A stretch of DNA of 41,697 nt from Methylobacterium tarhaniae (GCF_001043955.1 NZ_LABZ01000168.1:1-41697), one strand, 5' to 3'. Positions 18,976-28,210 are shown, numbered from the stretch's first letter. Notes: generated by a model not told the origin, from the letters alone. A program made the numbers and translations.

Positions 18976-19464
18976 TCAGCGATAAGGCGCGTCGGCCGCG
19001 ATGTTGCGGGCGATCTCGCGCTCCCAGCGGTCGCCGTTCGCCAGCAGCTTGGCCTTGTCGTAGAGAAGCTCCTCGCGGGTCTCCACCGAGAACTCGAAGT
19101 TCGGCCCCTCGACGATGGCGTCCACCGGGCAGGCCTCCTGGCACATGCCGCAATAGATGCACTTCACCATGTCGATGTCGTAGCGGGTGGTGCGCCGCGT
19201 GCCGTCGTTGCGGCGCGGACCCGCCTCGATGGTGATGGCCTGGGCCGGGCACACCGCCTCGCAGAGCTTGCAGGCGATGCAGCGCTCTTCCCCGTTGGGG
19301 TAGCGCCGCAAGGCGTGCTCGCCGCGGAAGCGCGGGCCGCGATGGCCCATCTCGAACGGGTAGTTGATCGTCGCCTTGGGCTTGAAGAAGTAGCGCATCG
19401 CCAGGGCGAACCCGGTGACGAACTCCTTCAACAGCAGGCCGCGGGCGACCTGGTCGAGCTTCAT
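18976..19464 (-). CDS. nuoI: NADH-quinone oxidoreductase subunit I
   Basis: Peripheral-arm subunit that passes electrons to the terminal cluster through two 4Fe-4S centres (N6a, N6b). The 162-residue product has two ferredoxin motifs: C62, C65, C68, C72 (CIACKLCEAVCP) and C102, C105, C108, C112 (CIYCGMCQEACP). The N-terminus is an amphipathic anchor (LLLKEFVTGFALAMRYFF). It is 22 bases downstream of nuoH. Confidence 0.97.
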   Translation of the reverse strand: MKLDQVARGLLLKEFVTGFALAMRYFFKPKATINYPFEMGHRGPRFRGEHALRRYPNGEERCIACKLCEAVCPAQAITIEAGPRRNDGTRRTTRYDIDMVKCIYCGMCQEACPVDAIVEGPNFEFSVETREELLYDKAKLLANGDRWEREIARNIAADAPYR

Positions 19465-19486
19465 GGCTCGTTCTCCGACGGTTGGT

Positions 19487-20509
19487 TCACGAGACCGGCG
19501 CGAGGCCGGTCAGCTTTAGGACGAAGGCGACGACGAAGACCATGATCAGCGAGAGCGGAAGGAACACCTTCCAGCCCAGCCGCATGAGCTGGTCGTAGCG
19601 GTAGCGCGGCACCATGGCCTTCACCATGGCGATCATGAAGAACAGGAAGCTGGCCTTCAGGGCGAACCAGATCAGGCCGGGCACCCAGGTGAAGGGCGCG
19701 AACGGGATCGGGGAGAGCCAGCCGCCGAGGAACAGGATCGTGCCAAGCGCGCACATCGTGACGATGGCGACGTACTCGCCGAGCATGAACAGCAGGTACG
19801 GGGTGGAGGAATATTCCACCATGTAGCCGGCGACCAGCTCCGACTCGGCCTCCGGCAGGTCGAAGGGCGGGCGGTTCGTCTCGGCGAGCGCCGAGATGAA
19901 GAACACCACGAACATCGGGAAGAGCCAGAGCCAGTACCAGCCGAGGATGCCGAGCGAGGTGTCCTGCGCCCGCACGATCTGCGATAGGTTCAGCGAGCCG
20001 GCGCACATCAGCACCGTGACGATCACGAAGCCGAGCGACACCTCGTAGGACACCATCTGGGCCGCCGAGCGGAGCGCGCCGAGGAAGGCGTATTTGGAGT
20101 TCGAGGCCCAGCCGCCCATGATGACGCCGTAGACGCCGAGCGACGAGATCGCGAAGATGTAGATGATGCCGACATTGATGTCGGCGATCGGCCAGCCCTC
20201 GGCGAGCGGGATCACCGCCCAGGCGGCGAGCGCCAGGGTGGCGAAGATCATCGGCGCCAGGAGGAACAGGCTCTTGTTGGCGCCCGCCGGGATAACCGGC
20301 TCCTTCAGCACGAACTTCAGGAGGTCCGCGAAGGATTGGAACAGGCCCCACGGCCCGACCACGTTCGGGCCGCGGCGCAGCTGCACCGCCGCCCAGATCT
20401 TGCGGTCGGCGAGCAGGGCGTAGGCGATGAAGACCAGCAGCGCCACCAGCAGCGCCACGCTCTTCAGGGCCACGAGGAGGACGGTGCCCAGCACCTCCCA
20501 GACGGTCAT
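19487..20509 (-). CDS. nuoH: NADH-quinone oxidoreductase subunit H
   Basis: Membrane subunit forming the heel of complex I and part of the quinone chamber. The 340-residue product has eight or more helices. Conserved loops are LADRKIWAAVQLRRGPNVVGPWGLFQ, the cytosolic loop YEVSLGFVIV and LAETNRPPFDLPEAESELVAGYMVEYS with the acidic residues of the quinone entry. The usual ERK motif reads DRK here. It lies 13 bases after nuoG and 22 before nuoI. Confidence 0.97.
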   Translation of the reverse strand: MTVWEVLGTVLLVALKSVALLVALLVFIAYALLADRKIWAAVQLRRGPNVVGPWGLFQSFADLLKFVLKEPVIPAGANKSLFLLAPMIFATLALAAWAVIPLAEGWPIADINVGIIYIFAISSLGVYGVIMGGWASNSKYAFLGALRSAAQMVSYEVSLGFVIVTVLMCAGSLNLSQIVRAQDTSLGILGWYWLWLFPMFVVFFISALAETNRPPFDLPEAESELVAGYMVEYSSTPYLLFMLGEYVAIVTMCALGTILFLGGWLSPIPFAPFTWVPGLIWFALKASFLFFMIAMVKAMVPRYRYDQLMRLGWKVFLPLSLIMVFVVAFVLKLTGLAPVS

Positions 20510-20522
20510 CGGTCGGCGCTCC

Positions 20523-22604
20523 TCATTCGGCCGCTTCGAGGGCCCGCCCGCGGGCGAGACCCGAGCACTCGGCGAGCACCCGCGAGGCGCGGGCGATCGG
20601 GTTGGTCAGATAGAAATCCGCGACGGCCGCGCGGAACGGCTCGCGGCCGGGCTCGCCCGACAGGCCCGCGAGGTTCGCCAGTGCAGCCGCAGCGTCGGAC
20701 GCCGCCACCTGGTCGATGCCGGCGAAGTGGGGATGCGCGGTGTAGAGCGCCTTGCGGAGCGCGTTGAGCGAGTCGAACGGAAGGCGGGTGCCCAGCACGT
20801 CCGACAGGGCGCGCAGGATCGCCCAATCCTCGCGGGCATCCCCCGGCGGGAAGGCGGCCCGGTTGGCGAGCTGCACCCGGCCTTCGAGGTTGACGTAGGT
20901 CGCCGACTTCTCGGTATAGGCGGCGCCCGGCAGGATCACGTCGGCGCGGTGGGCGCCCTTGTCGCCGTGGGTGCCCTGGTAGACCACGAAGGCGCCGGGA
21001 CCGACCTCGACCTCGTCGGCGCCGAGGTTGAACAGCACGTCGAGGGCGCCGGCCTTCGTCATCTCGGCGAAGGTCAGGCCGCCCTCCCCCGGCACGAAGC
21101 CGAGATCGAGGGCGCCGACGCGGGAAGCCGCGTTGTGCAGCACGCCGAGGCCGTTCCAGCCCTCGGCCTTGGGCCCGAGCCCCTGGACCAGCTTGGCGAC
21201 CGCGGCGAGGAGCGCCGCGCCGTCCGGCCGCGCGAGCGCGGCCTGGCCGACGATGACGAGCGGCCGCTCGGCGTTCTTCAGCGCCTCGGCGAAGCTGTGA
21301 CGGCCGGAGGCGACCTCGGCCAGCGTCTCGGGGCCGGCGCCGAGATAGGTGTGGGGATAGGTGAGGTCCGCATCCTCGCCGATCACGCCGATCTGGATCG
21401 GCGACAGCCGCCACCGCTTGCGGATGCGAGCATTGAGGAGCGAGGCCTCGGTACGCGGGTTGGCGCCGACGACCAGGATCGCGTCCGCCTGCTCGATGCC
21501 AGCGATGCCCGGCCCGAAGGTGTAGGCGGCCCGGCCCCAGGCCGGATCGATCGCGGCCCCGTCCTGGCGGCAATCCAGGTTCTGCACCTTGAGCGACGCC
21601 ATCAAGGTCTTGAGGGCGAAGATCTCCTCGACCCCGGCAAGGTCACCGACGATCGCGCCGACGCGCTTCGGATCGGCTCCCTTCAGCTTCGCCGCGATCG
21701 CCCCGAAGGCCTCGGCCCAGGAGGCCGGGCGCAGGCGGCCGTTCTCGCGCAGGTACGGCCGGTCGAGGCGCTGGAGGCGCAGGCCGTCCACGACGTGGCG
21801 GGTCTTGTCGGAGATCCACTCCTCGTTGATCGCCTCGTTCACCCGCGGCTCGATCTGCATCACCTCGCGGCCGCGGGTGTCGACGCGGATCGCCGAGCCG
21901 ACCGCATCCATCACGTCGACGGATTCGGTCTTGTTCAGCTCCCAGGGGCGGACGTTGTAGGATTGCGGCTTGTGGACGAGCGCGCCGACCGGGCAGAGGT
22001 CGGCGACGTTGCCCTGCAGCTCCGACTCCATGGCGCGTTCGAGGTAGGAGGTGATCTCCATGTCCTCGCCGCGGCCGATGGCGCCGAGATCCGGCACGCC
22101 GGCGACTTCCGCCAGGAAGCGGACGCAGCGGGTGCAGTGGATGCAGCGGTTCATCGCGGTCCGCACCAGCGGGCCGATATATTTCTCCTCGACGGCGCGC
22201 TTGTTCTCGCCGTAGCGGGTCGAATCGACGCCGTAGGCCATCGCCTGGTCCTGCAGGTCGCAATGGCCGCCCTGGTCGCAGATCGGGCAATCGAGCGGGT
22301 GGTTGATGAGGAGGAACTCCATCACCCCCTCTCTAGCCTTCTTGGTCAGGGCCGACTTGGTCGACACCGCCGGCGGCTCGCCGTTCGGGCCCGGGCGGCA
22401 ATCGCGCACGGCCCAGGCGCAGGAGGCGACGGGCTTCGGCGCGCCCTTCAGCTCGACCAGGCACATGCGGCAATTGCCGGCGATCGACAGCCGCTCGTGG
22501 AAGCAGAAGCGCGGGATCTCGGCGCCCGCGACCTCGCAGGCCTGGAGCAGGGTGTAGTCCGGCGGGACATCGACTTCGATGCCGTCGACGAGGATCTTGG
22601 TCAT
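20523..22604 (-). CDS. nuoG: NADH-quinone oxidoreductase subunit G
   Basis: Large peripheral-arm subunit with several iron-sulfur clusters. The 693-residue product starts with a 2Fe-2S ferredoxin domain (C34, C45, C48, C62), then the His-ligated 4Fe-4S motif HPLDCPICDQGGHCDLQ and the CIHCTRCVRF/DLCPVGAL cluster, followed by a molybdopterin-oxidoreductase-like domain without an evident cofactor. The length matches mitochondrial-type NuoG (about 690-700) rather than the 900-residue E. coli form. It follows the small coiled-coil gene by 9 bases. Confidence 0.97.
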   Translation of the reverse strand: MTKILVDGIEVDVPPDYTLLQACEVAGAEIPRFCFHERLSIAGNCRMCLVELKGAPKPVASCAWAVRDCRPGPNGEPPAVSTKSALTKKAREGVMEFLLINHPLDCPICDQGGHCDLQDQAMAYGVDSTRYGENKRAVEEKYIGPLVRTAMNRCIHCTRCVRFLAEVAGVPDLGAIGRGEDMEITSYLERAMESELQGNVADLCPVGALVHKPQSYNVRPWELNKTESVDVMDAVGSAIRVDTRGREVMQIEPRVNEAINEEWISDKTRHVVDGLRLQRLDRPYLRENGRLRPASWAEAFGAIAAKLKGADPKRVGAIVGDLAGVEEIFALKTLMASLKVQNLDCRQDGAAIDPAWGRAAYTFGPGIAGIEQADAILVVGANPRTEASLLNARIRKRWRLSPIQIGVIGEDADLTYPHTYLGAGPETLAEVASGRHSFAEALKNAERPLVIVGQAALARPDGAALLAAVAKLVQGLGPKAEGWNGLGVLHNAASRVGALDLGFVPGEGGLTFAEMTKAGALDVLFNLGADEVEVGPGAFVVYQGTHGDKGAHRADVILPGAAYTEKSATYVNLEGRVQLANRAAFPPGDAREDWAILRALSDVLGTRLPFDSLNALRKALYTAHPHFAGIDQVAASDAAAALANLAGLSGEPGREPFRAAVADFYLTNPIARASRVLAECSGLARGRALEAAE

Positions 22605-22613
22605 CGGTTCAGC

Positions 22614-22823
22614 TCAATGTGTCGCGTCGGCGAGATCGAGCCGGCGCTCGATGCGCTCGACGCGAAGCTCAAGGCGGTCGATCCGGCGATGGACGCCGGC
22701 CAGGTTCTCTTCGACGCCGGGAACCCGCCGCTTCAGGTCGTTCACGTCATCGATGAGGCGATCGACCTTCTCGTCGATGCGCCTCAGATAGACCAGAACC
22801 AGGTTGTCGGGTTCGCCGGTCAT
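22614..22823 (-). CDS. Small coiled-coil protein between nuoF and nuoG
   Basis: A 69-residue, almost fully helical protein. After a short lead (MTGEPDNLVLVYLRRI) it has regular heptads to the end (VDRLIDDVNDLKRRV, IDRLELRVERIERRLDL), so it should form a parallel or antiparallel coiled coil. It has no cysteines, signal peptide or membrane helix. The ATG at 22823 is 5 bases after the nuoF stop with GGAG upstream, and the nuoG start follows its stop by 9 bases, so it is translated within the operon. Similar DNLVLxxLRxI...RIDRLExRLxRIERRLDL proteins are, from memory, common in Hyphomicrobiales, often unlinked to nuo. Its role is not known; it is not a standard complex I subunit. Confidence 0.85.
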   Translation of the reverse strand: MTGEPDNLVLVYLRRIDEKVDRLIDDVNDLKRRVPGVEENLAGVHRRIDRLELRVERIERRLDLADATH

Positions 22824-22828
22824 GGCAG

Positions 22829-24130
22829 TTACTCCGCCGCCATCGGCACAGGGGTCGGGTGCGGGTTGGCGGTGTAGCGGTCGATGCGCTTCTCGATCTC
22901 GGGACGGAAGTGCCGGATCAGGCCCTGGATCGGCCAGGCCGCGGCGTCGCCGAGCGCGCAAATCGTGTGACCCTCGATCTGCTTCGTCACGTCGAGCAGC
23001 ATGTCGATCTCGCGCTTCTGCGCCCGTCCTTCCGCCATGCGCAGCATCACGCGCCACATCCAGCCGGTGCCCTCGCGGCACGGGGTGCACTGGCCGCAGG
23101 ACTCGTGCTTGTAGAAGTACGCGATCCGGGCGATCGTCGCGACCATGTCGGTCGACTTGTCGAACACCATCACGGCGGCGGTGCCGAGACCCGACTTCAG
23201 GTTCTTCAGCGTGTCGAAGTCCATCGGCGCGTCGATGATCTCGGCAGCCGGCACCAGCGGCACCGACGAGCCACCGGGGATCGAGCACAGCAGGTTGTCC
23301 CAGCCGCCGCGCATGCCGCCGCAATGGCGGTCGATCAGCTCGCGGAAGGTGATGCCGAGCTCTTCCTCGACGTTGCACGGCTTGTTGACGTGGCCCGAGA
23401 TGCAGAACAGCTTGGTGCCGGTGTTGCCGGGCCGGCCGAGGCCCGCGAACCAGGCGCCGCCGCGGCGCAGGATGGTGCCCGCCACCGCGATCGACTCGAC
23501 GTTGTTCACCGTCGTCGGGCAGCCGTAGAGGCCCATATTGGCCGGGAACGGCGGCTTGAGCCGCGGCATCCCCTTCTTGCCCTCGAGGCTCTCGATCAGC
23601 GCCGTCTCCTCGCCGCAGATATAGGCGCCGGCGCCGTGATGGACGTAGATGTCGAAGGGGTAGTCGTGGACGTTGCTTTGGCCCACGAGACGCGCCTCGT
23701 AGGCCTCGTCGACGGCGCGCTGCAGCGCGTGCTTCTCGGCGACGTACTCGCCGCGGATGTAGATGTAGCAGGCATGCGCGCCCATGGCGAAGCAGGCCAG
23801 CATGCAGCCCTCGATCAGCAGATGCGGATCGTGCCGCATGATCTCCCGGTCCTTGCAGGTGCCGGGCTCGGATTCGTCGGCGTTCACCACAAGGTAGTGC
23901 GGCCGGCCGTCCGACTTCTTCGGCATGAAGGACCACTTCAGGCCGGTGGGGAAGCCGGCGCCGCCGCGGCCGCGCAGGCCCGATGTCTTCATCTCCTCGA
24001 TGATCCAGTCCCGGCCCTGCTGCAGCAGGAACTTGGTGCCGTCCCACGCGCCGCGTTTCTTCGCGGCCTCGAGACCGGGGGAATGGAGACCGTAGAGGTT
24101 GGTGAAGATCCGATCCTGATCGGCGAGCAT
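22829..24130 (-). CDS. nuoF: NADH-quinone oxidoreductase subunit F
   Basis: The NADH-binding flavoprotein of complex I. The 433-residue product has the NADH site GRGGAGFPTG (54-63), the FMN region (VVNADESEPGTCKDREIM and AYICGEETALIESLEG) and the 4Fe-4S ligands C345, C348 and C351 (CGQCTPCREG), with the fourth Cys in HTICALGD. It starts 50 bases after nuoE and is followed at 5 bases by the small coiled-coil gene. Confidence 0.97.
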   Translation of the reverse strand: MLADQDRIFTNLYGLHSPGLEAAKKRGAWDGTKFLLQQGRDWIIEEMKTSGLRGRGGAGFPTGLKWSFMPKKSDGRPHYLVVNADESEPGTCKDREIMRHDPHLLIEGCMLACFAMGAHACYIYIRGEYVAEKHALQRAVDEAYEARLVGQSNVHDYPFDIYVHHGAGAYICGEETALIESLEGKKGMPRLKPPFPANMGLYGCPTTVNNVESIAVAGTILRRGGAWFAGLGRPGNTGTKLFCISGHVNKPCNVEEELGITFRELIDRHCGGMRGGWDNLLCSIPGGSSVPLVPAAEIIDAPMDFDTLKNLKSGLGTAAVMVFDKSTDMVATIARIAYFYKHESCGQCTPCREGTGWMWRVMLRMAEGRAQKREIDMLLDVTKQIEGHTICALGDAAAWPIQGLIRHFRPEIEKRIDRYTANPHPTPVPMAAE

Positions 24131-24180
24131 GGCGATCGTCCTACAGGCCTGCTGTGACGGGGAACATCATATCGGGTGCT

Positions 24181-25290
24181 TTACGGCTTCGCCTTCGGGC
24201 CGGGCGGGCCCTTGTCGGCCGCCTTGTCCGCGGGGGTGATGCCGACGGGCTTGGCCTGCGATCCGTCGGTCTTCGCCTTGGCGTTCGCCGGCTCGGCGCC
24301 GGCCTCCGGCGTGGTGCCCTTGGAGCCGGCGACGGGGCGGCCGTCCTCGGGCTTCGACGGGGTCTCGGTGTAGGAGCGCCCGCTCTGCGGTGCGGACTGG
24401 CCTTCCGGGCCGGTCCGCGGCACGGCGACGGTGGTGCGCTCGGGCGCCGCCTGGCCCTTCTCGGCCGCCGGGTCGACGGCGGGCTTGCCGTCCGCGGCGC
24501 GCTGCACCGGGGTGTCGGCGGCCTTGCTCTCGACCGGCCGGCCGGCATCCGGACGGGCCGCCTTGGGGTTCTCGGCGGCCGAAGCCTCGCTCCGGGCCTT
24601 CTCGCCGGTCGTGTCGGCGCCGGTCTCCTTCCGCCCCTGCTCCTCGAAGCGCTTACGCCAGGCGCCGACGCGCGAGCCGTCGAACAGCGTCTCGTCCGTG
24701 AGGGTCGTGACCGCGTCCTTGGGCTCGGAGGAGACGCGGCCGATCTGGGAGCCGGTCTTCACCGGGCGGCCGGCCGCGAGGTCGTCCATCAGCTTGCCGA
24801 GGGACTCGGGCGTGAGGTCCTCGAAATAGTCGTGGTTGATCTGCGCCATCGGGGCGTTGCAGCACGCGCCCAGGCACTCGACCTCGAGCCAGGAGAAGTT
24901 GCCGTCCGGGCTGACATGGCCGGACGGGCCGAGCCGCTCGTGCAGGTATTGCTTCAGCTCGCGGGCGCCGCAGACGTCGCAGGGCGCGGTGCCGCAGACC
25001 TGGATCCAGTAGCGGCCGACCGGCTCGAGGGCGAACATCGTGTAGAAGGTCGCGACCTCCAGCACGCGGATATGCGGCATGCCGAGCTGGTCGGCCACCG
25101 CCTCGATCGCGGCGCGAGGCAGCCAGCCGCCATTCTGCTCCTGCGCCTTCCACAGGAGCGGGATTACGGCCGAGGCCTGGCGCCCCTCCGGGTACTTGGC
25201 GATCTGCCCCTTGGCCCACTCGGCGTTCTCAGGCGTGAACGCGAAGCTCTCGGGCTGCTCGGATACGGGGGCGAGTCTGCGGTTGGCCAT
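24181..25290 (-). CDS. nuoE: NADH-quinone oxidoreductase subunit E with long disordered C-terminal tail
   Basis: Thioredoxin-fold 2Fe-2S subunit of the NADH-dehydrogenase module. Residues 1 to about 215 are canonical: AEWAKGQIAKYP..RQASAVIPLLWKAQEQNGGWL, then cluster ligands C99 and C104 (CGTAPC) and C139 and C143 (CLGACC). After WRKRFEEQG at about 211-219 there is a tail of some 150 residues made mostly of Ala, Pro, Gly, Lys, Glu, Thr and Asp, predicted to be disordered. Alphaproteobacterial NuoE proteins often carry C-terminal extensions, some with a helix-hairpin-helix, but I see no such fold here. The gene lies 38 bases after nuoD. Confidence 0.96.
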   Translation of the reverse strand: MANRRLAPVSEQPESFAFTPENAEWAKGQIAKYPEGRQASAVIPLLWKAQEQNGGWLPRAAIEAVADQLGMPHIRVLEVATFYTMFALEPVGRYWIQVCGTAPCDVCGARELKQYLHERLGPSGHVSPDGNFSWLEVECLGACCNAPMAQINHDYFEDLTPESLGKLMDDLAAGRPVKTGSQIGRVSSEPKDAVTTLTDETLFDGSRVGAWRKRFEEQGRKETGADTTGEKARSEASAAENPKAARPDAGRPVESKAADTPVQRAADGKPAVDPAAEKGQAAPERTTVAVPRTGPEGQSAPQSGRSYTETPSKPEDGRPVAGSKGTTPEAGAEPANAKAKTDGSQAKPVGITPADKAADKGPPGPKAKP

Positions 25291-25328
25291 GTCTCAAACG
25301 TCTCCGACGGGTGCAGGCGTGAGCCCCC

Positions 25329-26519
25329 TCACCGGTCCACCTCACCGAACACGATGTCGAGCGTGCCGAGGATGCACGACACGTCCGCCAGCATGTGGCC
25401 GCGGCACATCCAGTCCATCGCCTGGAGATGGGCGAAGCCCGGAGCGCGGATCTTGCAGCGATACGGCTTGTTGGTCCCATCGGCGACGAGATAGACGCCG
25501 AACTCGCCCTTGGGCGCCTCGACCGCGGCGTAGACCTCGCCGGCCGGGACGTGGAATCCCTCGGTGTAGAGCTTGAAGTGGTGAATGAGCGCTTCCATCG
25601 AGCGCTTCATCTCGCGCCGCGGCGGCGGTGCCACCTTGCCGTCCTGCGTGGCGATCGGCCCCTGGCCGGCCGGCTCGCGCAGCTTGGCGATGCACTGCTT
25701 CATGATGCGCACCGACTGGCGCATCTCCTCCATGCGGATGACCTGGCGATCGTAGGTGTCGCCGTTCTTCCCCACGGGGATGTCGAATTCCATCTCGTCG
25801 TAGGCCTCGTAGGGCTGCGACTTGCGCAGGTCCCACGGGATGCCGGAGCCGCGCACCATCACGCCCGAGAAGCCCCAGGCCAGCGCTTCCTCGACCGACA
25901 CGATGCCGATATCGACGTTGCGCTGCTTGAAGATGCGGTTGCCCATCACGAGGCTGTCGAGGTCGTCGACCACCTGCGGGAAGGTCTCGCAGAACGCCTC
26001 GATGTCGTCGATCAGGCTCGGCGGCAGGTCCTGGTGGACGCCACCCGGCCGGAAGTAGTTGGCGTGGAGACGAGCACCCGAGGCGCGCTCGTAGAAGATC
26101 ATCAGCTTCTCGCGCTCCTCGAAGCCCCAGAGCGGGGGCGTGAGGGCGCCGACGTCCATCGCCTGCGTGGTGACGTTGAGGAGGTGCGACAGCAACCGGC
26201 CGATCTCGCAATAGAGCGTGCGGATCAGCTTGGCGCGGCGCGGCACCTCGATGCCGAGCAGGCGCTCGATGCCGAGGCAGAAGGCGTGCTCCTGGTTCAT
26301 CGGCGCGACGTAGTCGAGCCGGTCGAAATAGGGCGTCGCCTGGAGGTAGGTCTTGACCTCGATCAGCTTCTCGGTGCCGCGATGGAGCAGGCCGATATGC
26401 GGGTCGACCCGCTCGACCACCTCGCCGTCCAGCTCCAGCACGAGGCGCAGCACGCCGTGCGCCGCCGGGTGCTGCGGGCCGAAATTGATCGAGAAGTTGC
26501 GGATGCTGTGCTCGCCCAT
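25329..26519 (-). CDS. nuoD: NADH-quinone oxidoreductase subunit D
   Basis: Hydrogenase-like subunit that forms most of the quinone site with NuoB. The 396-residue product starts MGEHSIRNFSINFGPQHPAAHG, with His17 and His21 in the quinone-site loop and Tyr70 (LDYVAPMNQEHAF), and ends with the conserved DIVFGEVDR. It is an unfused NuoD, with nuoC separate, as in alphaproteobacteria and unlike the fused E. coli NuoCD. The spacing to nuoC is 6 bases. Confidence 0.97.
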   Translation of the reverse strand: MGEHSIRNFSINFGPQHPAAHGVLRLVLELDGEVVERVDPHIGLLHRGTEKLIEVKTYLQATPYFDRLDYVAPMNQEHAFCLGIERLLGIEVPRRAKLIRTLYCEIGRLLSHLLNVTTQAMDVGALTPPLWGFEEREKLMIFYERASGARLHANYFRPGGVHQDLPPSLIDDIEAFCETFPQVVDDLDSLVMGNRIFKQRNVDIGIVSVEEALAWGFSGVMVRGSGIPWDLRKSQPYEAYDEMEFDIPVGKNGDTYDRQVIRMEEMRQSVRIMKQCIAKLREPAGQGPIATQDGKVAPPPRREMKRSMEALIHHFKLYTEGFHVPAGEVYAAVEAPKGEFGVYLVADGTNKPYRCKIRAPGFAHLQAMDWMCRGHMLADVSCILGTLDIVFGEVDR

Positions 26520-26525
26520 GTCGGC

Positions 26526-27188
26526 TCAGCCTTTCGCCGGTGCCTTGTCGGCCTTCTCGTCGCCCGGGAGGACGTAGTCGGTGCCCTCCCAGGGCGACAG
26601 GAAGTCGAAGTTGCGGAATTCCTGCGTCAGTCGCACGGGCTCGTAGACCACCCGGGCCTCGTCCTGGTCGTAGCGGACCTCGACGAAGCCGGTGAGCGGG
26701 AAGTCCTTGCGGAGGGGGTGGCCCTCGAAGCCGTAATCGGTGAGCAGCCGACGCAGGTCCGGATGACCCGAGAACAGGATGCCGTAGAGGTCGTAGGTCT
26801 CGCGCTCGAACCAGTTCGCGGCCGGGAAGACCGGGATCGCCGACGGAACCGGGGTGCGCTCGTCGGTCTGCACCTTCACGCGGATGCGCCGGTTATGGCG
26901 CATCGACAGCAGGTGGTAGACGACGTCGAAGCGCTTACGCCGGGCCGGGTAATCGGCGCCGCAGATGTCGATGAAGGTCGAGAAGGCGCAAGCGGGATCG
27001 TCCCGCAGATGCGTGAGCACCCGCAGGATCTCGGATCCCTCGACGATCAGGGTCAGCTCGCCGAAGGCGATCGCCCGGTCGGTGATGGCGGCGCCGAGCG
27101 TCGCGGCGAGCGCGTCGGAGAGCGACTGGAGGGCCGCGTCGCCCTGCTCGCTCTGGGTATGGGCCCGGATGGTGATGCCGTTGCTCAT
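26526..27188 (-). CDS. nuoC: NADH-quinone oxidoreductase subunit C
   Basis: Peripheral-arm scaffold subunit (30-kDa family). The 220-residue product has the family signature WFERETYDLYGILFSGHPDLRR followed by DYGFEGHPLRKDFPLTG. The C-terminus (DEKADKAPAKG) is charged and variable. It lies 12 bases after nuoB and 6 before nuoD. Confidence 0.97.
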   Translation of the reverse strand: MSNGITIRAHTQSEQGDAALQSLSDALAATLGAAITDRAIAFGELTLIVEGSEILRVLTHLRDDPACAFSTFIDICGADYPARRKRFDVVYHLLSMRHNRRIRVKVQTDERTPVPSAIPVFPAANWFERETYDLYGILFSGHPDLRRLLTDYGFEGHPLRKDFPLTGFVEVRYDQDEARVVYEPVRLTQEFRNFDFLSPWEGTDYVLPGDEKADKAPAKG

Positions 27189-27200
27189 GGGATCCCCGCC

Positions 27201-27782
27201 TCAGCGCTCGATGGTGCCGGTGCGGCGGATCTTCTTCTGCAGCAGCAGCACGCCGTAGAGCAAAGCCTCGGCGGTCGGCGGGCAGCCCGGGACGTAGATG
27301 TCCACCGGGACCACCCGATCGCAGCCGCGCACCACCGAGTAGGAATAGTGGTAGTAGCCGCCGCCATTGGCGCAGGAGCCCATCGAGATGACGTAGCGCG
27401 GCTCCGGCATCTGGTCGTAGACCTTGCGGAGCGCGGGGGCCATCTTGTTGGTGAGCGTGCCGGCGACGATCATCACGTCGGACTGGCGCGGCGAGCCGCG
27501 CGGCGCGAAGCCGAAGCGCTCGCAATCGTAGCGCGGCATCGACATCTGCATCATCTCGACGGCGCAGCAGGCCAGGCCGAAGGTCATCCACATCAGCGAG
27601 CCGGTGCGGGCCCAGGTGATGAGGTCGTCGGCGGTGGTGAGCAGGAAGCCGCGATCGGCCAGCTCGTCGCTGATCGTCAGGAAGGTCGGGTCGTTGGCGC
27701 CGATCGGCTTGCCGGTGGCCGGGTCGAGGATACCCTTCGGCTGCGGCGCGATCTCGGGGGCGCGGACGGTGGTGAGGGCCAT
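27201..27782 (-). CDS. nuoB: NADH-quinone oxidoreductase subunit B
   Basis: Carries cluster N2, the last electron carrier before quinone. The 193-residue product has the four ligands C72 and C73 (GLACCAVEMM), C137 (GSCANGGG) and C167 (PGCPPTAEAL). The start at 27782 gives MALTTVRAPEIAPQPKG; a longer open frame upstream overlaps nuoA and is rejected. The spacing to nuoA is 62 bases. Confidence 0.97.
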   Translation of the reverse strand: MALTTVRAPEIAPQPKGILDPATGKPIGANDPTFLTISDELADRGFLLTTADDLITWARTGSLMWMTFGLACCAVEMMQMSMPRYDCERFGFAPRGSPRQSDVMIVAGTLTNKMAPALRKVYDQMPEPRYVISMGSCANGGGYYHYSYSVVRGCDRVVPVDIYVPGCPPTAEALLYGVLLLQKKIRRTGTIER

Positions 27783-27844
27783 GGTGGGGTCCGGTGCTGT
27801 CGTCTCGGGGGCGGCTCTACGCGTCGGCTTCTCGTCCCGCCGGA

Positions 27845-28210
27845 CTAATCCCACTCGAGGGCGCCCTTGCGCCACTCGTAGACGAAGCCGACGGTGAGCA
27901 CGCCGAGAAAGAGCATCATCGACCAGAAGCCGAACCAGCCGAGGTCCCCGAACGTGATCGCCCACGGGAACAGGAAGGCCACTTCGAGGTCGAAGATGAT
28001 GAACAGGATGGCGACGAGGTAGAAGCGCACGTCGAACTTCATGCGCGCGTCGTCGAAGGCGTTGAACCCGCACTCGTAGGCCGAGAGCTTCTCCGGGTCC
28101 GGGCTGTTATAGGCCACCAGGAAGGGGGCCACGAGGAGCGCCGCGGCGATGAAGAGGGAGACGCCGATGAAGATCACCAGCGGCAGGTAATCCGACAGGA
28201 GGCCGTTCAT
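27845..28210 (-). CDS. nuoA: NADH-quinone oxidoreductase subunit A
   Basis: First gene of the complex I operon, encoding a small membrane subunit near the quinone site. The 121-residue product has three helices and the conserved loop NSPDPEKLSAYECGFNAFDDARMKFDVRFYLVAILFIIFDLEVAFLFPW with its key Cys and acidic residues. A good Shine-Dalgarno (GAGGA) stands before the ATG at 28210. The operon promoter should lie in the 316-bp gap upstream. Confidence 0.97.
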   Translation of the reverse strand: MNGLLSDYLPLVIFIGVSLFIAAALLVAPFLVAYNSPDPEKLSAYECGFNAFDDARMKFDVRFYLVAILFIIFDLEVAFLFPWAITFGDLGWFGFWSMMLFLGVLTVGFVYEWRKGALEWD

